Source: Parvularcula oceani
GTDB taxonomy: Bacteria > Pseudomonadota > Alphaproteobacteria > Caulobacterales > Parvularculaceae
DNA length: 64,000 nt
Assembly: GCF_000733125.1 (NCBI RefSeq)
Contig: NZ_JPHU01000011.1
Span: 62,001-126,000 of the forward strand
Direction: 5' to 3'
Below, in pieces: positions 15,830 to 27,940 of the stretch (its first letter is position 1; each line of letters starts with the position of its first letter). The notes under the pieces were generated by a model. That model searched no databases and was not told the DNA's origin. It saw only the letters and a program-made list of their open reading frames with translations. Both the position numbers and the translations under genes were made by a program.

Positions 15830-17227
15830 ATGACCGAAATCATCTCAACGAACACGCTCATCCTCGGCGGCGGGCCCGGCGGCTATGTCGCGGGCATCCG
15901 CGCGGGGCAGCTCGGCATCGATACCGTGCTGGTCGAAGCGGGGCCGCTCGGCGGCTGCTGCCTCAATGTCGGCTGCATCCCCTCCAAGGCCCTGATCCAT
16001 GTTGCAGACGAGTTCCACAGGATCGGCGGAATGGCGGCCGCCAATGGCGAGCACAGCGTCGGCATCAAGGTCTCCGCGCCCAAGATCGAGCTGTCCAAGA
16101 CCGTCGACTGGAAGGACGGCATCGTCCGCCGCCTGAATTCCGGCGTGGGCGGCCTCCTCAAGCGTTCCAAGGTCCGGGTGCTGAATGGCTGGGCCACTAT
16201 GACCGACGGCAAGACGGCCGTGGTGAAGACCGAAGAGGGTGAGGTCACGGTCAAGGCGAAGACCGTGATCCTCGCTAACGGCTCGGTCTCGGCAGGGCTG
16301 CCGGGCCTGCCCTTCGGCGGGGACATCCTGTCTTCGACCGAAGCCCTGTCGCTGGACACGGTGCCGGAACGCATGGCCGTCGTCGGCGGGGGCTATATCG
16401 GGATGGAGCTCGGCATGGCCTTCGCCAAGCTCGGCGCCAAGGTGACGATCGTCGAGGCGACGGGCGCGGTGCTGCCCTCCTATGACAAGGACCTCGTCAA
16501 GCCGGTCCTCCAGCGGGCGAAATCGCTCGGCATCGACATCCGGCTGAACACGCTCGCAAAGGGCTTCGAGAAGGGGAAGCTTCGCGTCGAGACGGATGGG
16601 AAGGCGGAGACGGTCGAGGCGGAGAAGGTCCTCGTCACCGTCGGCCGCAAGCCGAACACGGAAGGGTGGGGGCTCGAAGAGCTCGGCCTCGACCGCGACG
16701 GGCCCTTCGTGAGAATCGACGCGCAGTGCCGCACCTCGATGACCGGCGTCTACGCCATCGGCGATTTGACCGGGAACCCGATGCTCGCGCACCGCGCCAT
16801 GGCGCAGGGCGAGATGGTCGCCGAGATCATAGCCGGAGAGCGCCGCGAATGGGACAAGCGGGCCATCCCCGAGGTCTGCTTCACCGATCCGGAGGTCGTG
16901 CAGGTCGGCCTGTCCGAGGCCATGGCCAAGGAACAGGGCCATGAAGTCGTCACCGGCCTCTTCCCCTTCCAGGCCAATGGCCGCGCCATGACGATGGAGG
17001 ACGAGTCAGGCTTCGTCCGCGCCATCGCGCGCAAGGACGATCATCTCATCCTGGGCCTTCAGGCAGTCGGCGCTGCCGTCTCCGAGCTGTCCGCGCAATT
17101 CGGCACGCTGATCGAAATGGGCGCCCGCCTCGAAGATCTCGCAGGCACGGTCCACGCCCATCCGACCAAGTCCGAAGGCGTGCAGGAAGCCGCGCTCAAG
17201 GCGCTCGGCCACGCGCTGCACGTCTAG
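15830..17227 (+). CDS. lpdA: Dihydrolipoyl dehydrogenase (E3)
   Basis: E3 re-oxidises the dihydrolipoyl groups of 2-oxoacid dehydrogenase complexes with NAD. The 465-residue flavoprotein has the FAD motif ILGGGPGGYVAGIRAGQLG, the redox disulfide CLNVGC in GGCCLNVGCIPSKALIH, an NAD motif VVGGGYIGMELGMA, GVYAIGDLTGNPMLAHRA, and the C-terminal catalytic HAHPTKSEGVQEAA (His-Glu pair). The start at 15830 matches the family N-terminus. Its proximity to E1/E2 suggests use in the branched-chain complex. Its stop codon interlocks with that of the convergent gene (CTAG, 17224-17227). Confidence 0.95.
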   Translation: MTEIISTNTLILGGGPGGYVAGIRAGQLGIDTVLVEAGPLGGCCLNVGCIPSKALIHVADEFHRIGGMAAANGEHSVGIKVSAPKIELSKTVDWKDGIVRRLNSGVGGLLKRSKVRVLNGWATMTDGKTAVVKTEEGEVTVKAKTVILANGSVSAGLPGLPFGGDILSSTEALSLDTVPERMAVVGGGYIGMELGMAFAKLGAKVTIVEATGAVLPSYDKDLVKPVLQRAKSLGIDIRLNTLAKGFEKGKLRVETDGKAETVEAEKVLVTVGRKPNTEGWGLEELGLDRDGPFVRIDAQCRTSMTGVYAIGDLTGNPMLAHRAMAQGEMVAEIIAGERREWDKRAIPEVCFTDPEVVQVGLSEAMAKEQGHEVVTGLFPFQANGRAMTMEDESGFVRAIARKDDHLILGLQAVGAAVSELSAQFGTLIEMGARLEDLAGTVHAHPTKSEGVQEAALKALGHALHV

Positions 17228-17769
17228 CCGCGCAAGGCGGTCCCGTAAGAGCGGTTGGGGAAGGGATCCGTCCCCAGCCGCCGGACCAGCGCCATCGCCC
17301 CGTCATGATCCGGCGCTTCGATGCCGAGCGTCGCGGCGGGCAGGCTGCCCCCTTGCGTCATGGTGATCTCCGCCTCGCCCTCGTCGAAGGCATAGCGGCG
17401 GCGGTGCTTGCGCACCGCAACGATGCGCAAGCCCTCCAGCGTCGCGGCATAGGCGAGCAGCGCCTCCGGCGAGCGCAGGCTCTCGGACGGCACGCCGGGC
17501 AAGACGCGATAGACATTCGCGCCCGAGACGGGGAAGGGCAGCGAGGTCTCCGCCCGCCAGCGCTCGAGCCCATCCTTCGTCTCTAGCAGGCGCTTCACCT
17601 CGAAGCGGGCATTGTCCCGAAGCTTCGGCAGGAGCGCGGCGTCGGGCCCGAGGAGATACGTGTCGGTGCGGTACTCCGCCCCGACCTCCTCGCCCTCGCG
17701 CGCCAGCCGCTCCAGCGGCTCGGCCGGCCCGTCGAACCAGACGCGGTGTTCCCAGCGGGTGCTCTCCAT
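17224..17769 (-). CDS. Uncharacterised 181-residue protein, possibly CYTH-like
   Basis: The protein starts MESTRWEHRVWFDGPAE and has patches such as RFEVKRLLETKDGLERW and VRKHRRRYAFDEGEAEITM. These loosely recall the alternating Lys/Arg and Glu strands of CYTH/triphosphate-tunnel enzymes. The diagnostic N-terminal ExExK is not visible, so the assignment is weak. It is cytosolic by composition. It converges on lpdA with stop codons sharing four bases, and is separated by 154 bases from the divergent gene at 17924. Confidence 0.5.
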   Translation of the reverse strand: MESTRWEHRVWFDGPAEPLERLAREGEEVGAEYRTDTYLLGPDAALLPKLRDNARFEVKRLLETKDGLERWRAETSLPFPVSGANVYRVLPGVPSESLRSPEALLAYAATLEGLRIVAVRKHRRRYAFDEGEAEITMTQGGSLPAATLGIEAPDHDGAMALVRRLGTDPFPNRSYGTALRG

Positions 17770-17923
17770 CTCGCTACGTCGCCTCCGCGATGATCCGTCC
17801 GATCCTCTAAGTGTTTGCGCGAATGTGAAGTTATTCGATTACGCTTGTCGGTGCTGACCGCCACATTGATGCCGGACGGCGAGAGGGACATCATAGGGGA
17901 GGACCGAGGTCGGGGGTAGGCAA

Positions 17924-18625
17924 GTGAGGGCGGCGATTGCAGCCATAGTAGTCTTGGCCGGAGCATGGGCCGCGTTCATGCTGTTCGCTGGCGTGCCGAC
18001 GGACAGCGTCGATGGGCCGCTGATCCGTATGTTCGGTCCAGGCCGAACGCCCGCGACCTGCGCAGCGCGCGCGGCCCGCTATATCCGCGACAACGAAGAT
18101 ACCCTCGACGAAATTGCCGAAGAGGTTATCGCAAGCGATGAGAAGGTCGCAGTGGCGAGTGATTTGCCGCCACGGCACCTGATCACAGAGGAAGCGGCCC
18201 ACCTGCGCCAGCTTCATTCCGCCTTGCCCCAGAGCGTCTTCCGGCCTTGGATGATTGGGAATGATACGAAGAGAGAGTACGTCTTCGGCATGACGCAGGG
18301 GCTCTGTGGACACTCGCCCCTAGAATGGTTTCTCATCCGACTGGGTGCTGTAACGCCGCTCCGTCTGCCGATGCGAGATCAGCCTGCCACTGACATCTTC
18401 TATCGTTTTCGAGCGCCTGACCTGACGGAGGCGCGGCGGAATCATCAGGACTGCTCTGAGGACATGTTCGTCCGGTTGGCTGCCTATTGTGACGTTCCGG
18501 TTACGGAAGACTGGTCCGTCTCACTGGAATGGTGGGACGCGGACCGGCCAGAGGAGCTGGACGCCTTTCTCCGCAGCGGAGGCGATACGGAAAAAGGCGA
18601 ACTCATCGAACAATATTCCGACTAG
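17924..18625 (+). CDS. Hypothetical membrane-anchored protein
   Basis: A GTG-initiated frame of 233 residues begins with a probable signal anchor ([19 protein letters not shown]), followed by a soluble region with four cysteines and many acidic residues. Its G+C content looks lower than that of neighbouring genes. The last four bases overlap the end of the convergent isovaleryl-CoA dehydrogenase gene. No family was recognised. It is one of several unknown genes interspersed in the branched-chain catabolic region. Confidence 0.55.
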   Translation: MRAAIAAIVVLAGAWAAFMLFAGVPTDSVDGPLIRMFGPGRTPATCAARAARYIRDNEDTLDEIAEEVIASDEKVAVASDLPPRHLITEEAAHLRQLHSALPQSVFRPWMIGNDTKREYVFGMTQGLCGHSPLEWFLIRLGAVTPLRLPMRDQPATDIFYRFRAPDLTEARRNHQDCSEDMFVRLAAYCDVPVTEDWSVSLEWWDADRPEELDAFLRSGGDTEKGELIEQYSD

Positions 18626-19794
18626 GACGTCAGCTTGAACAGCTCCCGCCCGATCAGCATGCGGCGCACCTCCGACGTGCCCGCGCCGATTTCGTAGAGC
18701 TTCGCGTCGCGCAGGAGGCGGCCGGTCGGGTATTCGTTGATATATCCGTTCCCGCCCAGAAGCTGGATCGCGTCGAGCGCCACCTGCGTCGCCTTCTCGG
18801 CCGCGTAGAGGATGCAGCCGGCGGCGTCCTGGCGGGTCGTCTCGCCCCGGTCGCAGGCCGCATTGACCGTGTACACATAGGCCTTGCAGGCATTCATCGT
18901 CGAATACATGTCGGCGATCTTGCCCTGGACGAGCTGGAACTCGCCGATGGGTTTTCCGAACTGCTCGCGCTCGTGGATATAAGGGTACACGACGTCCATG
19001 CAGGCCTGCATGATGCCCAGGGGACCGGCGGCGAGGACCGCGCGCTCGTAGTCGAGGCCGGACATCAGCACACGGACGCCTTGCCCCAGGCCGCCCATGA
19101 CCTGTTCCTTGGGAACGCGGCAATCCTCGAAGACGAGCTCGCAGGTGTTCGAACCCCGCATGCCGAGCTTGTCGAGCTTCTGTGCAGTCGAAAATCCTTC
19201 GAAGCCCTTCTCGATGATGAAGGCGGTGATGCCGCGCGCGCCCGCCTCGGGGTCGGTCTTGGCATAGACGACCAGCGTGTCCGCATTGGGGCCGTTGGTG
19301 ATCCACATCTTGTTGCCGTTGAGGAGGTAGTGGTCCCCCTTGTCCTCGGCGCGGAGCTTCATCGAGACGACGTCCGATCCCGCGCCCGGCTCGGACATGG
19401 CGAGCGCGCCGACATGCTCGCCTGAGATGAGCTTGGGCAGATATTTCGCCTTCTGCTCATCGGAGCCGTTGAGGCTGATCTGGTTCACGCAGAGATTGGA
19501 ATGCGCGCCGTAGGACAGGCCGATCGAGGCCGAGCCGCGGCTGATCTCCTCCATGACGACCGCGTGGGCGAGATAGCCGAGCGCCGCGCCGCCATGCTCT
19601 TCGGGCGCGGTGATGCCGAGGAGGCCCATCTCGCCGAGCTCGCCCCAGAGATGGGCGGGGAACTCGTTCTCCTCGTCCACCTTGGCGGCGATCGGCGCGA
19701 TCCGGTCGGCGACGAAGCGCTGCACGCTGTCGCGGATTTCCTCGACCTCGTCGGGAAGGCCGAATTTGAGGCCCTGGAAGCTGTTCTGCATCAT
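18622..19794 (-). CDS. ivd: Isovaleryl-CoA dehydrogenase (leucine catabolism)
   Basis: The enzyme oxidises isovaleryl-CoA to 3-methylcrotonyl-CoA, passing electrons to ETF. The 390-residue sequence has [40 protein letters not shown] and the diagnostic [19 protein letters not shown]. That motif carries the catalytic glutamate at the position unique to isovaleryl-CoA dehydrogenases, in contrast to the C-terminal one, which here reads [11 protein letters not shown] with Gly in place of Glu. The next enzyme of the pathway, methylcrotonyl-CoA carboxylase, is represented by its beta subunit at 22125. It is divergent from the catalase gene. Confidence 0.95.
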   Translation of the reverse strand: MMQNSFQGLKFGLPDEVEEIRDSVQRFVADRIAPIAAKVDEENEFPAHLWGELGEMGLLGITAPEEHGGAALGYLAHAVVMEEISRGSASIGLSYGAHSNLCVNQISLNGSDEQKAKYLPKLISGEHVGALAMSEPGAGSDVVSMKLRAEDKGDHYLLNGNKMWITNGPNADTLVVYAKTDPEAGARGITAFIIEKGFEGFSTAQKLDKLGMRGSNTCELVFEDCRVPKEQVMGGLGQGVRVLMSGLDYERAVLAAGPLGIMQACMDVVYPYIHEREQFGKPIGEFQLVQGKIADMYSTMNACKAYVYTVNAACDRGETTRQDAAGCILYAAEKATQVALDAIQLLGGNGYINEYPTGRLLRDAKLYEIGAGTSEVRRMLIGRELFKLTS

Positions 19795-19877
19795 GATGCG
19801 TCTCCTCGTCGGATTTTGCGCCCGGCTTAGGCCTCAAGCCGGGGCTGACGCAACGCGGTCTCCTGTACCGCCGCGAC

Positions 19878-19903
19878 GGAACTGCCGCAGGCGCAGCCTT
19901 GTT
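19878..19903 (+). promoter_or_regulatory. Candidate EcfG (general stress sigma) promoter for katE
   Basis: GGAAC at 19878-19882 is followed after 17 bases by TGTT at 19900-19903. This matches the alphaproteobacterial EcfG consensus GGAAC-N16/17-CGTT with one change. It lies 40 bases before the catalase ATG. Stress catalases are typical EcfG targets. Confidence 0.6.
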
Positions 19904-19943
19904 ACCGGGCGGACTCGGCGCCTCCTCAAATACTGGATTTCCC

Positions 19944-22025
<2,082 letters not shown>

Positions 22026-22038
22026 GCTAGGCGCGATT

Positions 22039-22066
22039 GCGGGGCATGCCCTTGTGCATGTCCCGC
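22039..22066 (+). terminator. Hairpin after katE
   Basis: GCGGGGCATGC pairs with GCATGTCCCGC (one G-T pair), giving 11 pairs around loop ccttgt, 14 bases past the katE stop. It is followed by the pyrimidine-rich tcttctcc rather than a full T-run, so a weak or partial terminator between katE and mccB is likely. Confidence 0.5.
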
Positions 22067-22124
22067 TCTTCTCCGAGCGGCCGAGAATGCCCTCGCGACA
22101 GAAGGGCGGGAAGGGGCGAAGCGC

Positions 22125-23732
22125 GTGCCGGTCATCCAGTCGAAACTCTCCACCACCTCCGAGGACTACAAGCGCCGCAAGGCGCAGATGGACGAGCTGG
22201 TCGCCGAGCTGCGCGCGCGCGCAGGGCAGGCGGCGCAAGGCGGCGGCCCGAAATATCAGGACCGGCACAAGGCCCGCGGCAAGCTCCTCCCGCGCGAGCG
22301 GATCGAGCGGCTGCTCGATCCCGGCTCGCCCTTTCTCGAAGTGGGCCAGCTCGCCGCCAACGGCATGTATGCGGGCGACATCCATGCGGCGGGCCTGATC
22401 GCGGGCATCGGCAAGGTCTCGGGCACCCATTGCATGATCGCCGCGAACGATCCGACGGTGAAGGGCGGCACCTATCACCCGATGACGGTGAAGAAGCATC
22501 TGCGCGCCCAGGCCATCGCGGCGGAGAACAACCTGCCCTGCCTCTATCTCGTGGAATCGGGCGGCGCCTTCCTGCCCATGCAGGCCGAGGTCTTCCCCGA
22601 CGCCGACGATTTCGGCCGCATCTTCTACAATCAGGCGCGGATGTCGGCCGCGGGCATTCCGCAGATCTCGGTCGTCCACGGCTCCTGCACCGCCGGCGGG
22701 GCCTACGTTCCGGCCATGTCGGACGAGACGATCATCGTGAAGGAGCAGGGGACGATCTTCCTCGCAGGTCCTCCCCTAGTGAAGGCTGCGACGGGCGAGA
22801 CCGTTTCGGCCGAGGACTTAGGCGGCGGCGACGTGCACACCCGCATCTCGGGCGTCTCCGACCATCTCGCCGAAGATGACGAGCACGCGCTCGCGCTCGC
22901 CCGCGATATCGTCTCGAACCTCAACCGGCGCGGCCATGGCGACCAGGTGAAGCGGGCAGAGCCCCGCGCGCCGCTCTACGATGCCGAAGAGTTGCGCGGC
23001 GTGCCGGCCCACGACCTCAAAAAGCCCTTCGAGATCCGTGAGATCATCGCGCGTATCGTGGACGGCTCGGAATTCTCCGAGTTTAAGGCCCGCTACGGCA
23101 CCACGCTGGTCTGCGGCTTCGCCCATATCGACGGCAAGCCCGTGGGCATCCTCGGCAATAACGGCGTCCTCTTCTCCGAAAGCGCGATGAAGGGCGCCCA
23201 TTTCATCGAGCTGTGCTGCCAGCGCGGCATCCCGCTTCTGTTCCTGCAGAACATCACGGGTTTCATGGTCGGGCAGGGGGCAGAGCATGGCGGCATCGCA
23301 AAGCATGGCGCAAAGCTCGTCACCGCCGTCTCCTGCGCCAGCGTGCCCAAGATCACGGTGATCGTCGGCGGCTCCTACGGCGCGGGCAATTACGGCATGT
23401 GCGGCCGGGCCTATTCGCCCCGCTTCTTGTTCATGTGGCCCAATGCCCGGATCTCGGTGATGGGCGGCGAGGCCGCGGCGAACGTTCTCGCCACGGTCAA
23501 GGAGATGGGCATGAAGGAGGGCGAGAGCTGGTCTGAGGAGGAGCGCACCGCCTTCAAGCGGCCGATCGAGGACAAATACGAGGAGGAGGGCTCGCCCTAT
23601 TACTCGACCGCGCGCCTCTGGGATGACGGCATCATCGATCCGGCCGACACGCGAAAGGTCGTCAGCCTCGCGCTCGATGCCAGCCTCAACGCCAAGATCG
23701 AGGAGACGAAGTTCGGCGTCTTCCGCATGTAG
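22125..23732 (+). CDS. mccB: Methylcrotonyl-CoA carboxylase beta subunit
   Basis: The carboxyltransferase subunit transfers carboxyl from biotin to 3-methylcrotonyl-CoA in leucine breakdown. The 535-residue crotonase-fold protein has [22 protein letters not shown] at the N-terminus, [48 protein letters not shown] and [20 protein letters not shown], which distinguish it from propionyl-CoA carboxylase. It starts with GTG. The biotin carboxylase/carrier alpha subunit, normally adjacent, is absent: the next gene is an unrelated amidohydrolase on the other strand. Confidence 0.95.
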   Translation: MPVIQSKLSTTSEDYKRRKAQMDELVAELRARAGQAAQGGGPKYQDRHKARGKLLPRERIERLLDPGSPFLEVGQLAANGMYAGDIHAAGLIAGIGKVSGTHCMIAANDPTVKGGTYHPMTVKKHLRAQAIAAENNLPCLYLVESGGAFLPMQAEVFPDADDFGRIFYNQARMSAAGIPQISVVHGSCTAGGAYVPAMSDETIIVKEQGTIFLAGPPLVKAATGETVSAEDLGGGDVHTRISGVSDHLAEDDEHALALARDIVSNLNRRGHGDQVKRAEPRAPLYDAEELRGVPAHDLKKPFEIREIIARIVDGSEFSEFKARYGTTLVCGFAHIDGKPVGILGNNGVLFSESAMKGAHFIELCCQRGIPLLFLQNITGFMVGQGAEHGGIAKHGAKLVTAVSCASVPKITVIVGGSYGAGNYGMCGRAYSPRFLFMWPNARISVMGGEAAANVLATVKEMGMKEGESWSEEERTAFKRPIEDKYEEEGSPYYSTARLWDDGIIDPADTRKVVSLALDASLNAKIEETKFGVFRM

Positions 23733-23737
23733 CGGGC

Positions 23738-25126
23738 TCAATCGGCTCTCTGGCGGACCCCCCGGATCGATCGCGCCGCCGCCCGCGTGATGGCGGGGCC
23801 GTCGAGCGCCGTCAGCCGCTGGCCGCGCTTGACGATCCTGCCGTCCACCAGGACCAGGACGACGTTCTGCGGCTGGGCCGAATAGACGAGCAGGGCTGAG
23901 GGGTCTTCTTCGGGCGCGCCCATGTTCAGCGCATCGGGGTCGATCAGGATCAGGTCGGCCCGCTTGCCCGGCTCGACCGAACCGATCTCGTCGCCGAGCC
24001 CGACCGCTTCGGCGCCGCGGATCGTCGCGTGCTCCAGGATCCTGCGGGGCAGCACGCTCAACTCCTCCCCGCTCGCCCCCGCCTGCACGTTGTGCAGCAT
24101 CTTCATGACGGCGAACATGTCCGGCGCGCCGCCGAGCGCGCCGTCGAGGCCGAGGCTGATCCGGGGCAGGGCAGGCGCGTATTGCGAGAAGAGGGTCAGG
24201 CCGAACCCGACCCTATGCTCCGTGATCGGTGTCAGGACGACGCTGGCGCCTCGCTCGCGCACCGCCCGCAGCTGCTCCGGCGCGGCACCCGTCGCATGGA
24301 CGAGCAGCATGTCCTCGCCCAGCCAGCCCCGTTCGATCAGCGCCGCCATCTGGGCGGGACCGTTTTCGCCGCTGATATGGCTCGACAGCGGGAGCCCGAG
24401 GTCTCGAACGAAGGCCAGCTCGCGCGCGGCCCGCTCAAACGCGCTCTCGCTGCTGCCCGCAGGCGGCACGCGCCAGCCGAAGCCGAGGCCGAGCAGGCCG
24501 CCATTCGACCACTGGCCCCAGCTCTCATGCAGCATCGCGATGTGATCGAGCTCCAGAAACTCCCCCGAAGGCAGGTCGTCATGACCTGCATAGTAGAACC
24601 GGCTCCGAATCCCCGACGCCGCGAGCGCTTCGAGCGCCGCCTCCGCGCTCTCCCGGCTGCGGATATTGTCGCAATAGGCGAAGCTCGTCGTGATGCCGGC
24701 CTCTATCGCGCCCGCCGCGCCGAACAAGGTGCCCGCATACATGTCCTCGGGACGGTAGGCCGCGCCGAGCCGGGCGCTGAGCGGGAAATAGCGGGTGTCC
24801 TCCGATCTGCCGAACAGGCCGCGCATCTGCGAAAGCCACAGATGGTTATGCGTGCCGACGAAGCCGGGCATCAGGATCCTGCCGCTGCAATCCATGACCT
24901 CCGCGCCCTCTGCGGAGAGCCCGCGGTCCACCTCCGCGATCCGCTGCCCCCGGATCAGGACGTCCGTGCGGGGCCGGTCGCCGCCTGGAGCCATGGTGAG
25001 GACATGGGCGCCCTTGAGGAGGAGCGGGCGGGTGCCGTGGTCCTGCGCAAGGGTGAGGCTCCGTGCAGCGGGAAGCGTCGCCAGGCTGGCGGCTGCGAAG
25101 CGGCGGCGGGTGAGGGACGGGCGCAT
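23738..25126 (-). CDS. Tat-exported amidohydrolase
   Basis: This 462-residue protein is of the ATZ/TRZ-like metal-dependent amidohydrolase superfamily. It has a twin-arginine signal at its start (LTRRRFAAASLATLP, about residues 5-19), so it is probably periplasmic. The metal motif is GTHNHLW, later histidines include SSHISGE and LVHATG, and the metal/acid Asp lies in ISLGLDGALGGAPD. C-terminal features EIGSVEPGKRADLILID and NVVLVLVDGRIVKRG are typical of the family. The start was chosen at the signal peptide because the open frame upstream overlaps the divergent ubiB gene. The substrate is unknown; an aminohydrolase of a purine- or guanidine-like compound is one possibility. Confidence 0.85.
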   Translation of the reverse strand: MRPSLTRRRFAAASLATLPAARSLTLAQDHGTRPLLLKGAHVLTMAPGGDRPRTDVLIRGQRIAEVDRGLSAEGAEVMDCSGRILMPGFVGTHNHLWLSQMRGLFGRSEDTRYFPLSARLGAAYRPEDMYAGTLFGAAGAIEAGITTSFAYCDNIRSRESAEAALEALAASGIRSRFYYAGHDDLPSGEFLELDHIAMLHESWGQWSNGGLLGLGFGWRVPPAGSSESAFERAARELAFVRDLGLPLSSHISGENGPAQMAALIERGWLGEDMLLVHATGAAPEQLRAVRERGASVVLTPITEHRVGFGLTLFSQYAPALPRISLGLDGALGGAPDMFAVMKMLHNVQAGASGEELSVLPRRILEHATIRGAEAVGLGDEIGSVEPGKRADLILIDPDALNMGAPEEDPSALLVYSAQPQNVVLVLVDGRIVKRGQRLTALDGPAITRAAARSIRGVRQRAD

Positions 25127-25214
25127 GCCACCCGAACACGCCGGAGCCCTCCTCGATCTCCCTGCGCGCTTCGCCGCCTTGCCGCGCCCCTCGCGGCGGG
25201 CCACAAGGCGAGCG

Positions 25215-26741
25215 ATGATCCGTTCCGTCCTCGACACTCTCCGCCTGATCCGGGCCGCCGCCATTCTCGCGCGGCACGACGCGCTCGTGCCCGCCGAATT
25301 CGACGAGATGGTGCCGCCCGGCGTGCGCCTGTTCGGCCGCATCAGCCGCATCGGGGCCAAGGACCGGCATCTGCGCCCCGGCCAGCGGCTGGCGCGCGCG
25401 CTGGCGGGGCAGGGGCCCGCCTATATCAAGTTCGGCCAGCTGCTCGCCACCCGGCCCGATATCATCGGTTTCGAAATGGCCGAGGATCTGGGCGAGCTTC
25501 AGGATCGCCTGCCGCCCTTTCCGACGGATGTGGCGCGCGAGGAGGTCGAGCGGTCGCTGCGCCGCCCGGTGGATGAGCTGTTCACGAGCTTCTCGGACCC
25601 CGTCGCCGCCGCTTCGATCGCGCAGGTGCACAAGGCGGTCCTGCCCACCGGCGAGGCGGTGGCGGTCAAGGTGCTGCGCCCGGGCATCGAACAGAAGGCC
25701 CGGCGCGAATTCCGCGTCTTCCGCCTCGGCGCGAAGCTGGTCGAGCGCTTCGTGCCCGCCTCGCGCAGAATGCGGCCCGTGGCTTTCATCGACACTATCG
25801 CCCAATCGGCGGAGGTGGAGCTCGACCTCAGGATCGAAGCGGGCTCGGCCTCAGAACTCGCCGATAACCTCAAGGACACGCCCAAGATCCGCGTGCCCGA
25901 GATCTTCTGGCACCAATCCTCCCGCCGCGTCCTGACGACCGAATGGATCGACGGCACCCCGGTCTGGCAGACGGCCGTGCTGGACCGGCAGGGCGTGGAC
26001 CGCACCGCCCTCGCAGTCCTGACCATGCGCAGCTTCCTGACCCAGGCGCTCGAGCACGGCTTCTTCCATGCCGACATGCATCAGGGAAACCTGTTCGTGG
26101 ATGCCGAAGGGCGCCTCGTCCTCCTCGATTTCGGGATCATGGGGCGGCTCGACGAGGAGGCGCGGCGCGTCTTCGCCGAGATCATCTACGGCTTCATCCG
26201 GCGGGACTATCTCGCCGCCTCCCGCGCGCATTTCGACGCGGGCTACGTTCCGGCGCATCATTCGGTCGAAGCCTTCGCGACCGCCCTGCGCTCGGTCGGC
26301 GAGCCGATCTTCGGACGGTCCGCCGATGCGATGGACATGTCCAAGGTGCTCCAGCAGCTCTTCGACGTGACGGAAGTCTTCGAGATGCGCCTGCGCACCG
26401 AGCTGATCCTTCTTCAGCGGACAATGGTCGTGGTCGAGGGGGTGGCGCGGGTGCTCGACCCGCAGATCGACCTCTGGGGCACGGCCGAGCCGGTGGTCAG
26501 GTCCTATGTCACCCGCCGCGTCGGCCCCCGCGCCTTCCTCAAGGCGGCCGGCGTCAATGCCCGCGCCGCGCGCGAGCTTTTCGAGGCCTTTCCCGAATTC
26601 GCGCTTGCCGCCGAACGGGCCGCCGAGCAGCTCGCCAATGGCGGCCTCAAGCTGTCCGACGACACGGTCGACCGGTTGGCGGATGCGTTGCGCGGCAGGA
26701 AGCGCAAGCGCAAGGAGACGCCGCCGGAGACCCACCCATGA
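25215..26741 (+). CDS. ubiB: Ubiquinone biosynthesis accessory protein UbiB
   Basis: UbiB is an atypical ABC1/ADCK-family kinase-like ATPase needed for efficient coenzyme Q synthesis. The 508-residue product shows the signature KxGQ motif (PAYIKFGQLLATRPDI), SIAQVHKAVLPTGEAVAVKV, the ExD motif (EVELDLRIEAGSA), HADMHQGNLFV and LLDFGIMGRLDE, with a hydrophobic C-terminal region that is weaker than usual. The start at 25215 matches family N-termini and is 88 bases from the divergent amidohydrolase start. Its stop overlaps the coaBC start (ATGA). The ubiE gene commonly upstream in alphaproteobacteria is not here. Confidence 0.95.
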   Translation: MIRSVLDTLRLIRAAAILARHDALVPAEFDEMVPPGVRLFGRISRIGAKDRHLRPGQRLARALAGQGPAYIKFGQLLATRPDIIGFEMAEDLGELQDRLPPFPTDVAREEVERSLRRPVDELFTSFSDPVAAASIAQVHKAVLPTGEAVAVKVLRPGIEQKARREFRVFRLGAKLVERFVPASRRMRPVAFIDTIAQSAEVELDLRIEAGSASELADNLKDTPKIRVPEIFWHQSSRRVLTTEWIDGTPVWQTAVLDRQGVDRTALAVLTMRSFLTQALEHGFFHADMHQGNLFVDAEGRLVLLDFGIMGRLDEEARRVFAEIIYGFIRRDYLAASRAHFDAGYVPAHHSVEAFATALRSVGEPIFGRSADAMDMSKVLQQLFDVTEVFEMRLRTELILLQRTMVVVEGVARVLDPQIDLWGTAEPVVRSYVTRRVGPRAFLKAAGVNARAARELFEAFPEFALAAERAAEQLANGGLKLSDDTVDRLADALRGRKRKRKETPPETHP

Positions 26742-27937
26742 GCCGCTCGGTCCTACTCCTCATCGGCGGCGGCATCGCCGCCTACAAGTCGCTGCTTCTC
26801 GCTCGGGAGCTGAAGAAGCGGGGAGTCTCGGTCACCGGCGTCCTGACCAGAGGCGGGGCCGAGTTCATCACTCCGCTTTCGGTCGCGGGCCTCACCGGCA
26901 ATCAGTGCTTCACCGATCTCTTCGACCTCAAGGACGAGGCGGAGATGGGGCACATCGAACTCAGCCGCGCCGCCGACCTCGTCGTCGCCGCGCCCGCGAC
27001 CGCGAACCTTCTCGGCAAGGCGGCGAACGGGCTTGCGGACGATCTCGCTTCAACGGTGCTGATGGCGACGGATAAGCGCGTGCTCTTCGCGCCGGCCATG
27101 AATGTGCGGATGTGGGAACATCCGGCGACCCGGCGCAATGTGAGCCGGCTGCGCGAGGACGGCGCGCTCTTCGTGGGACCGGACGAAGGGGAAATGGCCT
27201 GCGGCGAGTACGGCCCGGGACGCATGGCCGAGCCCGAGGCCATCGCCGACGCGGTCGAGGACGCGCTGTCGGGCGATGGCGCGCTCAGCGGGCGGCACGT
27301 CCTCGTCACTGCCGGACCGACGCATGAACCGCTGGACCCGGTCCGCTATGTCGCCAATCGCAGCTCGGGCAAGCAGGGCTATGCCATCGCCCGCGCCTGC
27401 AGGGCGCTCGGCGCGCGGGTCACCCTCGTCTCCGGTCCCGTCTCGCTGCCCAGCCCCCGCGGAGTGGAGGTTGTCCGGGTCGAGACGGCGCGGGACATGC
27501 TGGCCGCCTGCGAGGCGGCGCTTCCGGCCGATGTCTTCGTCGCCTGCGCGGCCGTGGCCGACTATCGGCCCGCCGTCGAGACGACCCACAAGGTCAAGAA
27601 GGAGCGCGGCGGCCTGACCGCGATCGACCTGACCGAGAACCCGGACATCCTCGCCATCATCGCGCAGCACGAGACGCAGCGGCCCCAACTCGTCATCGGC
27701 TTCGCCGCCGAGACCGACGACGTGATCGGCCATGCCGAGGCGAAACGCGCCCGCAAGCAATGCGACTGGATCGTCGCCAATGACGTCTCTCCGGGCACCG
27801 GCATCATGGGCGGCGACCGCAATGCGGTGACGATCATCAACGGAAACGGCGAGGAGGCGTGGGAGGACATGCCCAAATCGGATGTCTCCAGCCGCCTCGC
27901 CCGCAAGATCGCCGAGGCGTTGCCGCCCCGGCCCTGA
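26738..27937 (+). CDS. coaBC: Bifunctional phosphopantothenoylcysteine decarboxylase/synthetase
   Basis: CoaBC performs two coenzyme A steps: ligation of cysteine to 4'-phosphopantothenate, and decarboxylation to 4'-phosphopantetheine. The 399-residue protein has the FMN-dependent CoaC half (GGGIAAYKSLLLARELKKRG, APATANLLGKAANGLADDL, FAPAMNVRMWEHPATRRN, MACGEYGPGRMAEP) and the CoaB half (VTAGPTHEPLDPVRYVANRS, SGKQGYAIARA, ACAAVADYRP and NDV). Translation is coupled to ubiB by a four-base overlap. Confidence 0.96.
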   Translation: MSRSVLLLIGGGIAAYKSLLLARELKKRGVSVTGVLTRGGAEFITPLSVAGLTGNQCFTDLFDLKDEAEMGHIELSRAADLVVAAPATANLLGKAANGLADDLASTVLMATDKRVLFAPAMNVRMWEHPATRRNVSRLREDGALFVGPDEGEMACGEYGPGRMAEPEAIADAVEDALSGDGALSGRHVLVTAGPTHEPLDPVRYVANRSSGKQGYAIARACRALGARVTLVSGPVSLPSPRGVEVVRVETARDMLAACEAALPADVFVACAAVADYRPAVETTHKVKKERGGLTAIDLTENPDILAIIAQHETQRPQLVIGFAAETDDVIGHAEAKRARKQCDWIVANDVSPGTGIMGGDRNAVTIINGNGEEAWEDMPKSDVSSRLARKIAEALPPRP

Positions 27938-27940
27938 TCG

